This document shows, piece by piece, positions 33,794 to 44,373 of a stretch of DNA of 64,000 nucleotides. Source of the DNA: Frigoribacterium faeni. GTDB taxonomy: Bacteria; Actinomycetota; Actinomycetes; Actinomycetales; Microbacteriaceae. Every line of letters starts with the position of its first letter. Positions within the stretch are counted from its first letter, which is position 1. Position numbers and translations under genes: made by a program. Below the pieces are notes generated by a model, which saw only the letters and a list, made by a program, of their open reading frames with translations, was not told where the DNA came from and did not search any database. Where the stretch lies: NCBI RefSeq assembly GCF_011761235.1, contig NZ_JAAOYW010000003.1, positions 1 through 64,000 of the forward strand, in the 5' to 3' direction.

Positions 33794-33926
33794 AGTGTGG
33801 AGGGGTGGATATCGGGTGAGTCTCGCTGCCGTCCCGCAATGGCGCGCAGCCGCTCTGTTATCGTCCGATCGACCGCTCGGCCCCCGCAGGACGGCGACGA
33901 ACCGAGCAGCCGAAGGAGCACGTCCG

Positions 33927-34505
33927 ATGCCTCGCAGACCGGACCCGACGCGCAAGCCCGAGCTCCTCGGCCAGATCGTCGAGCACCTCCGTGGTCGCTC
34001 CCTGGCCACCATGTCGTTCCGCACCCTCGCGGACGCCCTCGGGGTCAGCACCTACGTGTTCGTGTACCACTTCGGCAGCCGGGCCGAGCTCGTCGCCGAG
34101 ATCGTGAGGGCCGTCGTCGCCCGCCACGACGAGGCGCTCGCCGTCGACGTCGCGGCCCTCGACGAGGCGGCCTTCGAGTCGCACATGGCGGCGGTCTGGG
34201 AGCAGTCCGTCAGCGACCGGGGCCGCGACCTCCGTCGCCTCGAGACCGAGGCGGCCCTGCTCGAGGTCGTCGCCGGCGACGAGGCGGGCACGGCGCGGCG
34301 TGCGCCTGAGCGCTGGGCCCGGCACCTGGCGACCTGGCTCGCGGGTCGCGGGGTGGGCGGCGACGAGGCGGCGCGGGAGGCCCGCCAGTACGCGGCGGCG
34401 CTCTGGGGGGCCCAGCTCGACGCCGTCGTGTCGGGGGACCTCGACCGCGCCGGGGTCGTCGCCTCGACGGCTCGTGCTCGGTTCGTCGCCGTCGCGCACC
34501 GGTGA
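33927..34505 (+). CDS. TetR family transcriptional regulator
   Basis: A 192-aa regulator. The HTH is RSLATMSFRTLADALGVSTYVFVYHFGSRAELVAEIV (about 21-57), typical of TetR with the YxxFxSKxxL-like turn. The C-terminal ligand domain is not recognisable beyond family level. The ATG at 33927 follows GAAGGAG. It is flanked by terminators on both sides, so it is monocistronic. No adjacent efflux gene is present, so its target is unclear. It interrupts the mazG-eno neighbourhood together with hisS. Confidence 0.83.
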   Translation: MPRRPDPTRKPELLGQIVEHLRGRSLATMSFRTLADALGVSTYVFVYHFGSRAELVAEIVRAVVARHDEALAVDVAALDEAAFESHMAAVWEQSVSDRGRDLRRLETEAALLEVVAGDEAGTARRAPERWARHLATWLAGRGVGGDEAAREARQYAAALWGAQLDAVVSGDLDRAGVVASTARARFVAVAHR

Positions 34506-34540
34506 GCGCGGCCGTCGTGCTCGCCCGGGCCGACATGAGG

Positions 34541-34569
34541 ACGGACCGGGCACGAGGTGCCCGGTCCGT
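34541..34569 (+). terminator. tetR terminator hairpin
   Basis: Perfect 13-bp arms ACGGACCGGGCAC (34541-34553) and GTGCCCGGTCCGT (34557-34569) with a 3-nt loop, 36 nt after the tetR stop. Confidence 0.75.
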
Positions 34570-34711
34570 CGTGACGCTCCCCGCAGGGAAGGCGAGCGTC
34601 GGTGTCGGCGGTGCGCAACCCGATTCGCACCGCGACAGGGCCACAGTACATCGAATGTGAAATGTCGGCAAGTGCCGGCGATGACCCCGTCTCCGATCCG
34701 CTCTGGGATGA

Positions 34712-37330
<2,619 letters not shown>

Positions 37331-37368
37331 CGACCGCCCGGCTGCGGCCGACCGCGCCGCAGCCGCAC

Positions 37369-37402
37369 AGAGGCCCGTTCCCCTCCGGGGGAGCGGGCCT
37401 CT
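37369..37402 (+). terminator. eno terminator hairpin
   Basis: AGAGGCCCG...CGGGCCTCT outer stem continued by TCCCC/GGGGA around a TCC-type loop, about 40 nt after the eno stop. Confidence 0.75.
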
Positions 37403-37437
37403 CGGCGTTCCGTGACCCTGCCGCCCGGCACGTCGTC

Positions 37438-37443
37438 TACCCT
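37438..37443 (+). promoter_or_regulatory. -10 element of the ftsB-like gene
   Basis: TACCCT ends 7 nt before the ATG at 37451; leaderless or nearly so. Confidence 0.5.
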
Positions 37444-37450
37444 CGGGGTC

Positions 37451-37987
37451 ATGCCCCGTGAGACCCCGAGCAGACGCGTGCCCGCCGCCTTCGCGCCGCG
37501 CGAGACCGCCGCGGGCGGCTGGCTGCGCAGCATCCGCTTCTCGGGCTTCAGCCTGTTGATGCTCGTCATCCTCGTGCTCTTCGTCGTCGTGCTCGCGCCG
37601 TCGCTGCGGACGCTCGTCCAGCAGCAGCAGCAGATCTCGTCCCTGCAGCAGGAGGTCCGCGACCAGCGCGACGACGTCGACGACCTCCAGGGCGACGTCG
37701 CCCGGTGGAGCGACCCCGCCTACATCGAGGCCCAGGCGCGCGACCGGCTGCTCTACGTCTACCCGGGCGAGTACAGCTACCTCGTGATGGGCACCGACGG
37801 CGACGCGACGACGCCCTCGCAGGCGCCGATCAGCGACACGCTGCAGACCCCCGAGGTCGACTGGGTCGCGGCGATGATGTCCTCGGTCATCGACGCCGGC
37901 CTCAGCGACGAACCCGCGACCGAGCTGGTCGCGCCCGACATCGGCGGCGCCCCCCTGCCGTCCTCCTCGACAGGCGGCACCCCGTGA
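37451..37987 (+). CDS. septum formation initiator (FtsB/DivIC-like)
   Basis: A 178-aa single-pass membrane protein: a basic cytoplasmic N-terminus (~35 residues), one transmembrane helix FSLLMLVILVLFVVVLAPSL, then an extracellular coiled coil LVQQQQQISSLQQEVRDQRDDVDDLQGDVARW and the DivIC-typical SDPAYIEAQARDRLLYVYPGEY. Such proteins bridge divisome components. ATG 37451 is preferred over GTG 37412 because TACCCT ends 7 nt before it. The stop overlaps the DUF501 start. eno-ftsB-DUF501 is a standard actinobacterial order. Confidence 0.88.
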   Translation: MPRETPSRRVPAAFAPRETAAGGWLRSIRFSGFSLLMLVILVLFVVVLAPSLRTLVQQQQQISSLQQEVRDQRDDVDDLQGDVARWSDPAYIEAQARDRLLYVYPGEYSYLVMGTDGDATTPSQAPISDTLQTPEVDWVAAMMSSVIDAGLSDEPATELVAPDIGGAPLPSSSTGGTP

Positions 37988-38562
37988 CGACCCCTCCCTT
38001 CGACCCCGTCAGCGAGCGCGACGTGCAGATCGTCACCGCGCAGCTGGGGCGCCCCGCCCGCGACGTCATCGGCATCCCCGCCCGCTGCGTCTGCGGCGCC
38101 CCCACGGTCGTCGCGACGAAGCCGCGCCTCGGCGACGGCACGCCGTTCCCGACGCTCTACTACCTGTGCCACCCGGGGGCGACCGCGGCGATCTCGACGC
38201 TCGAGGCGACGGGCGTCATGGCCGAGTACACCGAGCTGCTCGCGACGGACGACGACCTCAGGAGGCGGTACCACGGCGCGCACGAGGCCTACCTCGCCGA
38301 CCGCGAGGGCATCGAGCACGTGCCCGAGATCGCGCACGTGACGGCCGGCGGCATGCCCGAGCGGGTCAAGTGCCTGCACGCCCTCGCAGGGCACGCCCTG
38401 GCGGCGGGCCCCGGCGTCAACCCCCTCGGCGACCTCGCCGTCGCGCGCTCGGGCTGGAGCCCGGACGTCTGCCGCTGCCCGGACTACCTGGGCGAGCAGG
38501 CGGCCGCCGCCGACGACGCCGACGCGCCCGCCGCCTCCTCCGCTCCGTCCGAGGCGGGCTGA
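37984..38562 (+). CDS. DUF501 family protein
   Basis: A 192-aa protein of the DUF501 family, function unknown. The conserved region runs from DVQIVTAQLGRPARDVIGIPARCVCGAPTVV through TLYYLCHPGATAAISTLEATGVM to VKCLHALAGHALAAGPGVNPLGD. Several cysteines (RCVCG, LCHP, KCLH, DVCRCP) could bind a metal. The GTG at 37984 overlaps the ftsB stop (GTGA). The C-terminal 20 residues are an Ala/Asp tail. Confidence 0.88.
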   Translation: MTTPPFDPVSERDVQIVTAQLGRPARDVIGIPARCVCGAPTVVATKPRLGDGTPFPTLYYLCHPGATAAISTLEATGVMAEYTELLATDDDLRRRYHGAHEAYLADREGIEHVPEIAHVTAGGMPERVKCLHALAGHALAAGPGVNPLGDLAVARSGWSPDVCRCPDYLGEQAAAADDADAPAASSAPSEAG

Positions 38563-38567
38563 CGACC

Positions 38568-39824
38568 GTGCGCCGCCCCGGGGGGCTCGTGGCGGGCCTG
38601 GTCGTCGTCGCGACGACCGCGGGGCTCGTGCTGGGCACCGCGGGGGCGGCGTCGGCCGACACGGTGCGCGACGCCGAGTACTGGCTGACCGACTACGGGG
38701 TCCGGCAGGCGTGGCAGACGACGCGCGGGGCCGGGGTCACCGTCGCCGTCATCGACACGGGCGTCGACGGCTCGGTCCGCGAGCTGCAGGGCGCCGTCGT
38801 CGGGGGCGTCGACGTGTCCGGGCAGGGCTCGGCCGACGGGCAGAGCCCGGTGGGCGCCGACGACCCCGCGCACGGCACCCTCGTCGGCTCCCTGCTCGCC
38901 GGGCGCGGCACCGGGGCCGACGGCGGCGTGATCGGCGTCGCGCCCGAGGCCGAGCTGCTGTCGATCTCCGTCGGCTTCGGGGCCGGGGCCGTCGACTCCG
39001 ACCAGCAGATCGCCGACGCCGTCACCTGGGCGGTCGACCACGGCGCCGACGTCATCAACATGTCGCTGACGCGCAACACCCTCGACTGGCCCACGAGCTG
39101 GGACGAGGCGTTCCTCCACGCCCAGGAGAACGACGTCGTCGTCGTCGCGGCCGCGGGCAACCGCGGCAGCGGCACGACCGAGGTGGGCGCGCCCGCCACC
39201 ATGCCGGGCGTGCTCACCGTCGCGGGCGTCGACCGTTCCGGGGCGGCCAGCTTCGACGCGTCGAGCCAGGGCATCACGATCGGCGTCTCGGCCCCGAGCG
39301 AGAAGCTCGTGGGCGTCGGGCCCGGCGACGTTCACTACAGCTGGAGCGGCACCAGCGGGGCGACGCCCCTCGTTGCCGGCGTCGTCGCCCTGGTGCGGAG
39401 CGCCCACCCCGAGCTCGGCGCGGCGGACGTCGTCAACCGCGTTGTCTCGACGGCCGAGCCGCGCGGCGCCTCGCAGCCCGACCCCCTCTACGGCTACGGG
39501 CTCGTCGACGCTGCGGCGGCCGTGCAGCGCAGCGTCGCGCCCGTCTCGGCGAACCCGATGGGCGACCTCGCCGAGTGGATCCGGGTGCACCGGCGCGCCG
39601 ACGCACCGGCCCCGACGGACGACGCCGTCGCGCCCGTCGAGCCCGCCCCGGTGCCGAGCCCGCAGAGCGGAGGCGACCACCCCCTCCGTGCGCTGCTGCC
39701 GACCGTCGAGTCGATGCGCTCGACGGGCCTGCCGCTGATCGTCTTCGCCGTCTTCGGGTCGGCCATGGCCGCCGTGGCCGTGGGCGCGGCCCGCCAGTTC
39801 AGGCGGCGACACGAGCAGGAGTAA
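38568..39824 (+). CDS. secreted, membrane-anchored subtilisin-like protease (S8)
   Basis: A 418-aa subtilase exported by an N-terminal signal peptide (VAGLVVVATTAGLVLGTAGAASA). Catalytic residues are visible: Asp in VAVIDTGVDG, His in HGTLVGSLLAG and Ser in SGTSGATPLVAG (the usual GTSMAxP is varied). An oxyanion-type Asn lies in AAAGNRG. A Pro-rich linker and a C-terminal transmembrane helix (LPLIVFAVFGSAMAAVAVGAA) followed by RRRH anchor it, so the layout is mycosin-like, but no ESX genes are nearby. The GTG at 38568 lies 5 bp after the DUF501 stop. Confidence 0.86.
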   Translation: MRRPGGLVAGLVVVATTAGLVLGTAGAASADTVRDAEYWLTDYGVRQAWQTTRGAGVTVAVIDTGVDGSVRELQGAVVGGVDVSGQGSADGQSPVGADDPAHGTLVGSLLAGRGTGADGGVIGVAPEAELLSISVGFGAGAVDSDQQIADAVTWAVDHGADVINMSLTRNTLDWPTSWDEAFLHAQENDVVVVAAAGNRGSGTTEVGAPATMPGVLTVAGVDRSGAASFDASSQGITIGVSAPSEKLVGVGPGDVHYSWSGTSGATPLVAGVVALVRSAHPELGAADVVNRVVSTAEPRGASQPDPLYGYGLVDAAAAVQRSVAPVSANPMGDLAEWIRVHRRADAPAPTDDAVAPVEPAPVPSPQSGGDHPLRALLPTVESMRSTGLPLIVFAVFGSAMAAVAVGAARQFRRRHEQE

Positions 39825-39863
39825 AGTCGTCGTGCCACCCCACCACCTCGAGGAGTCCTCCCT

Positions 39864-41402
39864 GTGCCCAAGATCCTGATCGTCGGCGGCGGCTACGCCG
39901 GTTTCTACACCGCCTGGAAGCTCGAGAAGTGGCTGCGCGCCGGTGAAGCCGAGGTCACGATCGTCGACCCGCTGCCGTACATGACCTACCAGCCGTTCCT
40001 CCCCGAGGTCGCCGCCGGCTCGATCGAGCCGCGCCACGCGGTGGTCGCGCTGCGCCGCCACCTCAAGAAGACGACCGTGGTCACGGCGAAGGTCACCGGG
40101 GTCGACCACGCCTCGAAGACCGCCACCATCACCCCCGAGGTGGGCGACGCCTGGACGATGGAGTACGACCAGGTCGTCATGACGGCCGGCGCCGTCTCGC
40201 GCACGTTCCCGATCCCGGGCGTGGCCGACGAGGCCATCGGCCTCAAGACCATCGAGGAGGCGGCGGCGATCCGCGACAAACTCCTCACGAACTTCGCCGC
40301 GGCCGCGAACCTGCCGGCCGGCCCGGCCCGCGACCGCCTGCTCACCGTCACGGTCGTCGGCGGCGGCTTCGCCGGCATCGAGGTCTTCGCCGAGCTGCGC
40401 AGCTTCGCGAGCGACCTGCTGAAGAAGTACCCGCAGCTCACGGTCGACGACACGCACTTCCACCTCGTCGAGGCCATGGGCCGCATCATGCCCGAGGTCT
40501 CGCTCGAGACCAGCCACTGGGTGCTGAAGAACCTGGCCGAGCGCGCCGCGACCGTGCACCTCGACACCCAGCTCAAGTCGGCCGTGGGCGGCGTCATCGA
40601 GCTGTCGACGGGCGAGTCGTTCGAGTCCGACCTGATCGTCTGGACGGCCGGCGTCATGGCCAACCCCATGGTCCGCAGCACCGACTTCCCCCTCGAGGAG
40701 CGCGGCCGCATCACCGTCGGGGCCGACCTGCGGGTCGTCGACGGCGACGCTGTCGTGCCCGACGCGTGGGCCTGTGGCGACGTCGCGGCCACCCCCGACG
40801 TGACCGGCAAGGGCGTCGGCGGCTTCTGCGTGCCGAACGCCCAGCACGCCGTCCGCATGGGCAAGCACCTGGCGAAGAACATCACCGCGTCGCTGCGCGG
40901 CGAGGGCGTCGCCGAGTACCGTCACGACAACCTCGGCGCCGTGGCCGGCCTCGGCGTCGGCGTCGGCGTGTTCCAGAGCGGCAAGTTCGTGCTCAAGGGC
41001 CTTCCGGCCTGGGCTGCGCACCGCGGCTACCACGGCCTCGCGATGCCGTCGTTCGAGCGCAAGTTCCGCGTGGCGACCGGTTGGTGGAACAACATGTGGC
41101 TCGGACGCGACATCGTCTCGCTCGACAACCGCGAGCGTCCCCGTGCCGCCTTCGAGGAGTTCGCCTCGCGTCCCAAGGCGTCCGCCGCCGCACCGGCCGC
41201 ACCCGCGACGCCCGAGCTCGGCAAGGCCGCCGGCGAGCCCGGCCCCGCCTACGCCAACCCCGTCGACGAGAAGGGCGAGTCGAAGGACTCGTCGGCCGAG
41301 AAGCCGGCCCGCAAGACGCCGGCGCGCAAGCCCGCCGCCAAGAAGGCCGCGGCGACGACGGACGCCGACGCGGGCCGCGGCTCGCTGTCGACCTCCGACT
41401 GA
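39864..41402 (+). CDS. ndh: type II NADH dehydrogenase (NDH-2)
   Basis: A 512-aa single-subunit NADH:quinone oxidoreductase, peripheral to the membrane and not proton-pumping. FAD motif ILIVGGGYAGFYTAWKLE at the N-terminus, second dinucleotide motif VTVVGGGFAGIEVFAEL (about 165-181), VWTAGVMANP and the FAD-binding AWACGDVAA are visible, with a C-terminal amphipathic region (about 370-420). The last ~90 residues are a low-complexity tail ending in Lys/Ala/Pro repeats resembling histone-like tails. The GTG at 39864 follows GAGGAGTCC. Confidence 0.88.
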   Translation: MPKILIVGGGYAGFYTAWKLEKWLRAGEAEVTIVDPLPYMTYQPFLPEVAAGSIEPRHAVVALRRHLKKTTVVTAKVTGVDHASKTATITPEVGDAWTMEYDQVVMTAGAVSRTFPIPGVADEAIGLKTIEEAAAIRDKLLTNFAAAANLPAGPARDRLLTVTVVGGGFAGIEVFAELRSFASDLLKKYPQLTVDDTHFHLVEAMGRIMPEVSLETSHWVLKNLAERAATVHLDTQLKSAVGGVIELSTGESFESDLIVWTAGVMANPMVRSTDFPLEERGRITVGADLRVVDGDAVVPDAWACGDVAATPDVTGKGVGGFCVPNAQHAVRMGKHLAKNITASLRGEGVAEYRHDNLGAVAGLGVGVGVFQSGKFVLKGLPAWAAHRGYHGLAMPSFERKFRVATGWWNNMWLGRDIVSLDNRERPRAAFEEFASRPKASAAAPAAPATPELGKAAGEPGPAYANPVDEKGESKDSSAEKPARKTPARKPAAKKAAATTDADAGRGSLSTSD

Positions 41403-41414
41403 GCCGACCCCGCC

Positions 41415-41453
41415 ACGACGCCCGCCCGCTGACCTCAGCGCGGCGGGCGTCGT
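41415..41453 (+). terminator. ndh terminator hairpin
   Basis: Two stacked stems: ACGACGCCCGCC/GGCGGGCGTCGT outside and CGCTGA/TCAGCG inside with a 2-nt loop and one bulge, right after the ndh stop. Confidence 0.75.
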
Positions 41454-41471
41454 CGTCCCGCCCCCGGATCG

Positions 41472-41477
41472 TAGGCT
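41472..41477 (+). promoter_or_regulatory. -10 element of the UAA tRNA gene
   Basis: TAGGCT lies 8 nt before the mature 5' end of the tRNA at 41486. Confidence 0.45.
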
Positions 41478-41485
41478 GGGGGCGC

Positions 41486-41559
41486 GCCCTCGTAGCCCAA
41501 CGGTCAGAGGCAGGCGACTTAAAATCGCTTCAGTCAGGGTTCGAATCCCTGCGGGGGCA
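41486..41559 (+). tRNA. tRNA with UAA anticodon (Leu codon UUA), unusual short variable loop
   Basis: A 74-nt cloverleaf: acceptor arms GCCCTCG/CGGGGGC (one G-T pair), D stem GCC/GGC, anticodon stem GGCGA/TCGCT with loop CTTAAAA giving anticodon TAA, variable loop of only 5 nt (TCAGT), T-arm CAGGG-TTCGAAT-CCCTG, discriminator A. The anticodon reads UUA (Leu), but bacterial tRNA-Leu normally has a long variable arm, which is absent. A73 fits leucine. Its aminoacylation identity is therefore uncertain. CCA is not encoded. Confidence 0.8.
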
Positions 41560-41560
41560 C

Positions 41561-41810
41561 CTCCGCTCCGCTTCGGCGCCCCCTGCGGGATCCGAACCCT
41601 GACGCGGCCCGACGACGCTGCGCGTCGTCCCCGTGCGGGGGCACTCGCAGAGCTCGTGTCCCCGCAGGGATCCGAACCCTGACGCGGCCCGACGACGCTG
41701 GCGCGTCGTCCCCGTGCGGGGGCACCTCCGCTCCGCTTCGGCGCCCCCTCCGGGATCCGAACCCTGACGCGGCCCGACGACGCTGGCGCGTCGTCCCCGT
41801 GCGGGGGCAC
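41561..41810. repeat. three tandem units with inverted copies of the tRNA 3' end
   Basis: Units of about 81-85 bp at 41561-41644, 41645-41725 and 41726-41810. Each contains, on the minus strand, a copy of the preceding tRNA's T-arm (CAGGGTTCGGATCCC, one change from the tRNA), an internal hairpin GACGACGC/GCGTCGTC, and ends with GTGCGGGGGCAC, matching the tRNA acceptor end. Units 1 and 3 also share the lead CTCCGCTCCGCTTCGGCGCC. Confidence 0.85.
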
Positions 41811-41839
41811 CACAGTTCCGAGCCGCGCCGAGGGCCGGG

Positions 41840-44095
41840 CTACAGGCTGCGGCGTGCGGGCTCGACGATCGTGACCCACAGCCAGGCGGCCACCGCGAGC
41901 AGTGCCGCGACGAGGCTCGTCACGACGACCGCCGTGAGGGGGAACGTCGAGGAGGGGGCGCCGACGAACACGACACCGGCCACCGAGACGCCGACGACGG
42001 CGAGCAGGGCGTAGGCGCTGCGCGACCAGGCCCACACCTGCCGCCCCGGCAGCGACCCCAGGGGCAGCAGCTGCACGACGAGCGACCCGAGGCCGGCGAG
42101 GCACACGGTGGCGAGCGCCTCCCGGCCCAGCTGAGGCCAGGCGCCCGGAGCGTCGACGAGCCCGTGCAGCACCCAGGCCACGGCCGGCACGACGATCGTC
42201 GCGGCCAGCTGGGCGGTCGCGGCGATGCCGACGTCGCGGTCGGCGGGCTGCCGCCCCTCGCCGACGGCGTGGGATCCGTGGTGCTGCACGGCGCCGAGGG
42301 TGCCGACGAGCAGCACGCCGAGGACGAGGGCAGGGTCGAGCGAGAGAAGGCGCGTGGCGCCGCAGGCGACCGCCGCGGCGAGCAGGAGCCCCGGCGACAT
42401 GCGCACCCGCACCCCGAGCCCCAGGCGGCGTGCGACGAGCGCGGCGGGGAGGACGACGACGAGGGCGTTCAGGGCCTTGAGCCCCAGCACGATCCCCGCC
42501 AGCAGCCGCAGGTACTGCACCTGTCCGTCGACGCCCGCGGCGAGGGCGATGGCGGCGGCGCCTCCGAGCAGGGCCAGGCCCGACGCGACGCGGGGGTCGA
42601 CGCCGCCGCGGTTGAACGAGGTGGGCAGCTCGGCGGAGCGGTTGCGTCCGGCGATCCGGACCGCGCGCGGGCGCAGTCGGCCCCGGGTCGCCCCGGCCAC
42701 GAGCCGCGCGGGGCCGGCCACGAGCACGAGGAACAGCAGCGCCACTGCCGCGCCCAGCGGCCAGGTGGGCCCGGAGAGGGTCTGCCCGAGGGTGGGGAGG
42801 TGGGCGCCGAACGTCGTCGCGGTCGCCCAGGTGCCCGTCTGCGGAGCCGTCGGCGCCTCGGGGACGCCGCCTGCGCCTCCTTCGTCGCCGGGACCTGCCG
42901 AGGGACCGGGCGCGACCGAGCCGTCGTCCTGCTGCTGCGGGGGTGCCGGCGAGGGCGGCACGGCGCCCGGGGCGGGCGTGGCGCCCGGCCGCGGCGTCGC
43001 CGAGGCGCCGGGCGACGGGGGCGCCACGACCGCGGCGCCCATGGTGATGCGCACCGATTCGCTGGGCGGGCCGAAGTTGCCGGCCGGGTCGACGAGCGCG
43101 GCCTGCAGCACGCGGTCGCCGTCGGCGAGCTCGGAGCCGCTCGCGCTGCACGACCAGCCACCGGCGCCCGAGACCGTCGCCTGGCAGACGGGCGTGCTGT
43201 CGACGTAGACGGTGGCGAGCGCCCCGGCCTCGCCCGTCCCCGAGACGACGACCGGCACGGCGTCGACGCGCTGGCCCGAGGAGGGGCTGGTGACGACGGG
43301 CGCGGCGGGCGCGTCGCGGTCGACGGTGACGCTCGACGACGTCGACGCCGCCGAGACGGGCACGGCCGGCACCCGGGACGACGACTGCACGGCGCTGACG
43401 TCGTGGCGGCCGGACGGGAAGCCCGCGGCCGGGAGCACGGCGACCCAGCTGCCGTCCGCCGAGGCGGAGGCGACGGCCGTGCCGCCCGAGCCCGAGGTGA
43501 CGGTGACGGACGCGCCGGGGAACGCCGTGCCGCTCAGCTTCGCGCCGACGAGCAGCCCGGAGCCGACCGTGGGCGCGGTGAGCACCGAGAAGGCCGCCGA
43601 GGTCGCCGGCTCGAGCTCGTCGTGGTCGAGGTCGGTGGCGACGGCCGTCCAGCCCGCACCGCTCGGGACGGTGGCCGAGCAGGCCCAGGTGCCGGACGGC
43701 GACGTCGTGACGGCGGGGCAGAGGTCGCGGTAGGCGCCGTTGCCCGTGAGGGCGACCTTGACCCTGGCCCCGGGCGCGGACCCGCCGCGCACGACGACCG
43801 ATCCCGTCGCGCTGTCGTCCACCGGCTGGATCGTCGGGCCGGCGGGCGGCGCCGGCGGCGTGGGGTCGGGGGTCGGGCTGGGCGTGCCGACCTGGGGCGC
43901 GGGCGTCGAGGTCGGCGTGCCCGCCGCCTCCGCGGTGCCGGCGGGACCGCCCGCGACCGCGATCGCGGCGAGGAGGGCGCCCAGCCCGAGGGCCGTGGCG
44001 AGCCGGGCCCGGAGGCGGCGTCCGGGCTCGCCTGCGACGCGTCCGGCGACGGCGGGACGCGGGGAGAGCTGTGTCGAGGAGAAGGGCACCGTCAC
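41840..44095 (-). CDS. exported Ig-like repeat membrane protein
   Basis: A 751-aa surface protein. A signal peptide (LATALGLGALLAAIAVAGGPAGTAEAA) is followed by a Pro/Thr-rich stretch and two to three Ig-like modules with GxAxPGAxVxVx-type strands (around 95-185, 190-270 and 270-355; for example SGTGEAGALATVYVDS). A Pro-rich linker with QQQ leads to a C-terminal half with about eight transmembrane helices (from ~450). Function is unknown; the architecture suggests a cell-envelope anchor or adhesin-like protein with a membrane-embedded domain. A GTG start at 44095 is assumed. It is monocistronic, next to the tRNA repeats. Confidence 0.7.
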   Translation of the reverse strand: MTVPFSSTQLSPRPAVAGRVAGEPGRRLRARLATALGLGALLAAIAVAGGPAGTAEAAGTPTSTPAPQVGTPSPTPDPTPPAPPAGPTIQPVDDSATGSVVVRGGSAPGARVKVALTGNGAYRDLCPAVTTSPSGTWACSATVPSGAGWTAVATDLDHDELEPATSAAFSVLTAPTVGSGLLVGAKLSGTAFPGASVTVTSGSGGTAVASASADGSWVAVLPAAGFPSGRHDVSAVQSSSRVPAVPVSAASTSSSVTVDRDAPAAPVVTSPSSGQRVDAVPVVVSGTGEAGALATVYVDSTPVCQATVSGAGGWSCSASGSELADGDRVLQAALVDPAGNFGPPSESVRITMGAAVVAPPSPGASATPRPGATPAPGAVPPSPAPPQQQDDGSVAPGPSAGPGDEGGAGGVPEAPTAPQTGTWATATTFGAHLPTLGQTLSGPTWPLGAAVALLFLVLVAGPARLVAGATRGRLRPRAVRIAGRNRSAELPTSFNRGGVDPRVASGLALLGGAAAIALAAGVDGQVQYLRLLAGIVLGLKALNALVVVLPAALVARRLGLGVRVRMSPGLLLAAAVACGATRLLSLDPALVLGVLLVGTLGAVQHHGSHAVGEGRQPADRDVGIAATAQLAATIVVPAVAWVLHGLVDAPGAWPQLGREALATVCLAGLGSLVVQLLPLGSLPGRQVWAWSRSAYALLAVVGVSVAGVVFVGAPSSTFPLTAVVVTSLVAALLAVAAWLWVTIVEPARRSL

Positions 44096-44373
44096 CCATT
44101 CAGCACGTCTCGGGGGGAGGTGTCAATCGGTCGCGCGGACCAACTCGCGGCGACCCGCCGGGCCGCGGCCTGCCCGCGCCGGGCCGGTGAGCGCTCACCC
44201 GCCGCGACGCGCGACACCTGATGTCGGGAGTTCCCCCAGAAGACGCCCGGTCCACACGAGGCCCCCATCCGGCGCATTTATAGTGTCCCTCGCATCGACG
44301 TGGCCCTCCCACGGCACCCTGAGGGCGACGACGGCGTGCCCACCCGAGCCGCATCCCCAAGGAGTCACCACCC
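44096..44373. other. divergent intergenic region before lemA
   Basis: 278 bp between the Ig-like gene and lemA. It holds short GC palindromes (e.g. GTGAGCGCTCAC near 44187-44198, a 12-bp perfect palindrome that could be an operator), the lemA -10 element and an AAGGAG ribosome binding site. No gene seen. Confidence 0.5.
44279..44284 (+). promoter_or_regulatory. -10 element of lemA-htpX
   Basis: TATAGT in a locally AT-rich patch (GCATTTATAGTG) 90 nt upstream of lemA; no clear -35. Confidence 0.45.

Larger units (their letters stand above)
33585..33926. other. 342-bp intergenic region mazG-tetR
   Basis: Contains the mazG terminator (33598-33630), then ~150 bp without recognised structure, the 10-bp palindrome TGACATGTCA (33784-33793) that could be a regulator site, and the leader of the TetR gene with GAAGGAG before 33927. 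No gene with believable codon usage was seen. Confidence 0.5.

Noticed and set aside
34649-34666. LexA/SOS-like box upstream of hisS
   Set aside because: The ACAT-N3-ATGT inverted repeat does not match the actinobacterial TCGAAC-N4-GTTCGA consensus.
38568-39824. Mycosin of an ESX/type VII secretion locus
   Set aside because: The architecture is mycosin-like, but no EccB/C/D/E or WXG100 genes are nearby; called a generic anchored subtilase.
41561-41810. Additional tRNA genes in the repeat units
   Set aside because: Only the T-arm and acceptor end are represented, in inverted orientation; no anticodon arm or D-arm can be folded.
38484-44099. A 1,871-codon open frame on the minus strand
   Set aside because: It runs antisense through the subtilase, NDH-2 and tRNA and shares the stretch of the Ig-like gene in another frame. 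Composition is Arg/Gly/Ala-rich shadow coding caused by high GC.
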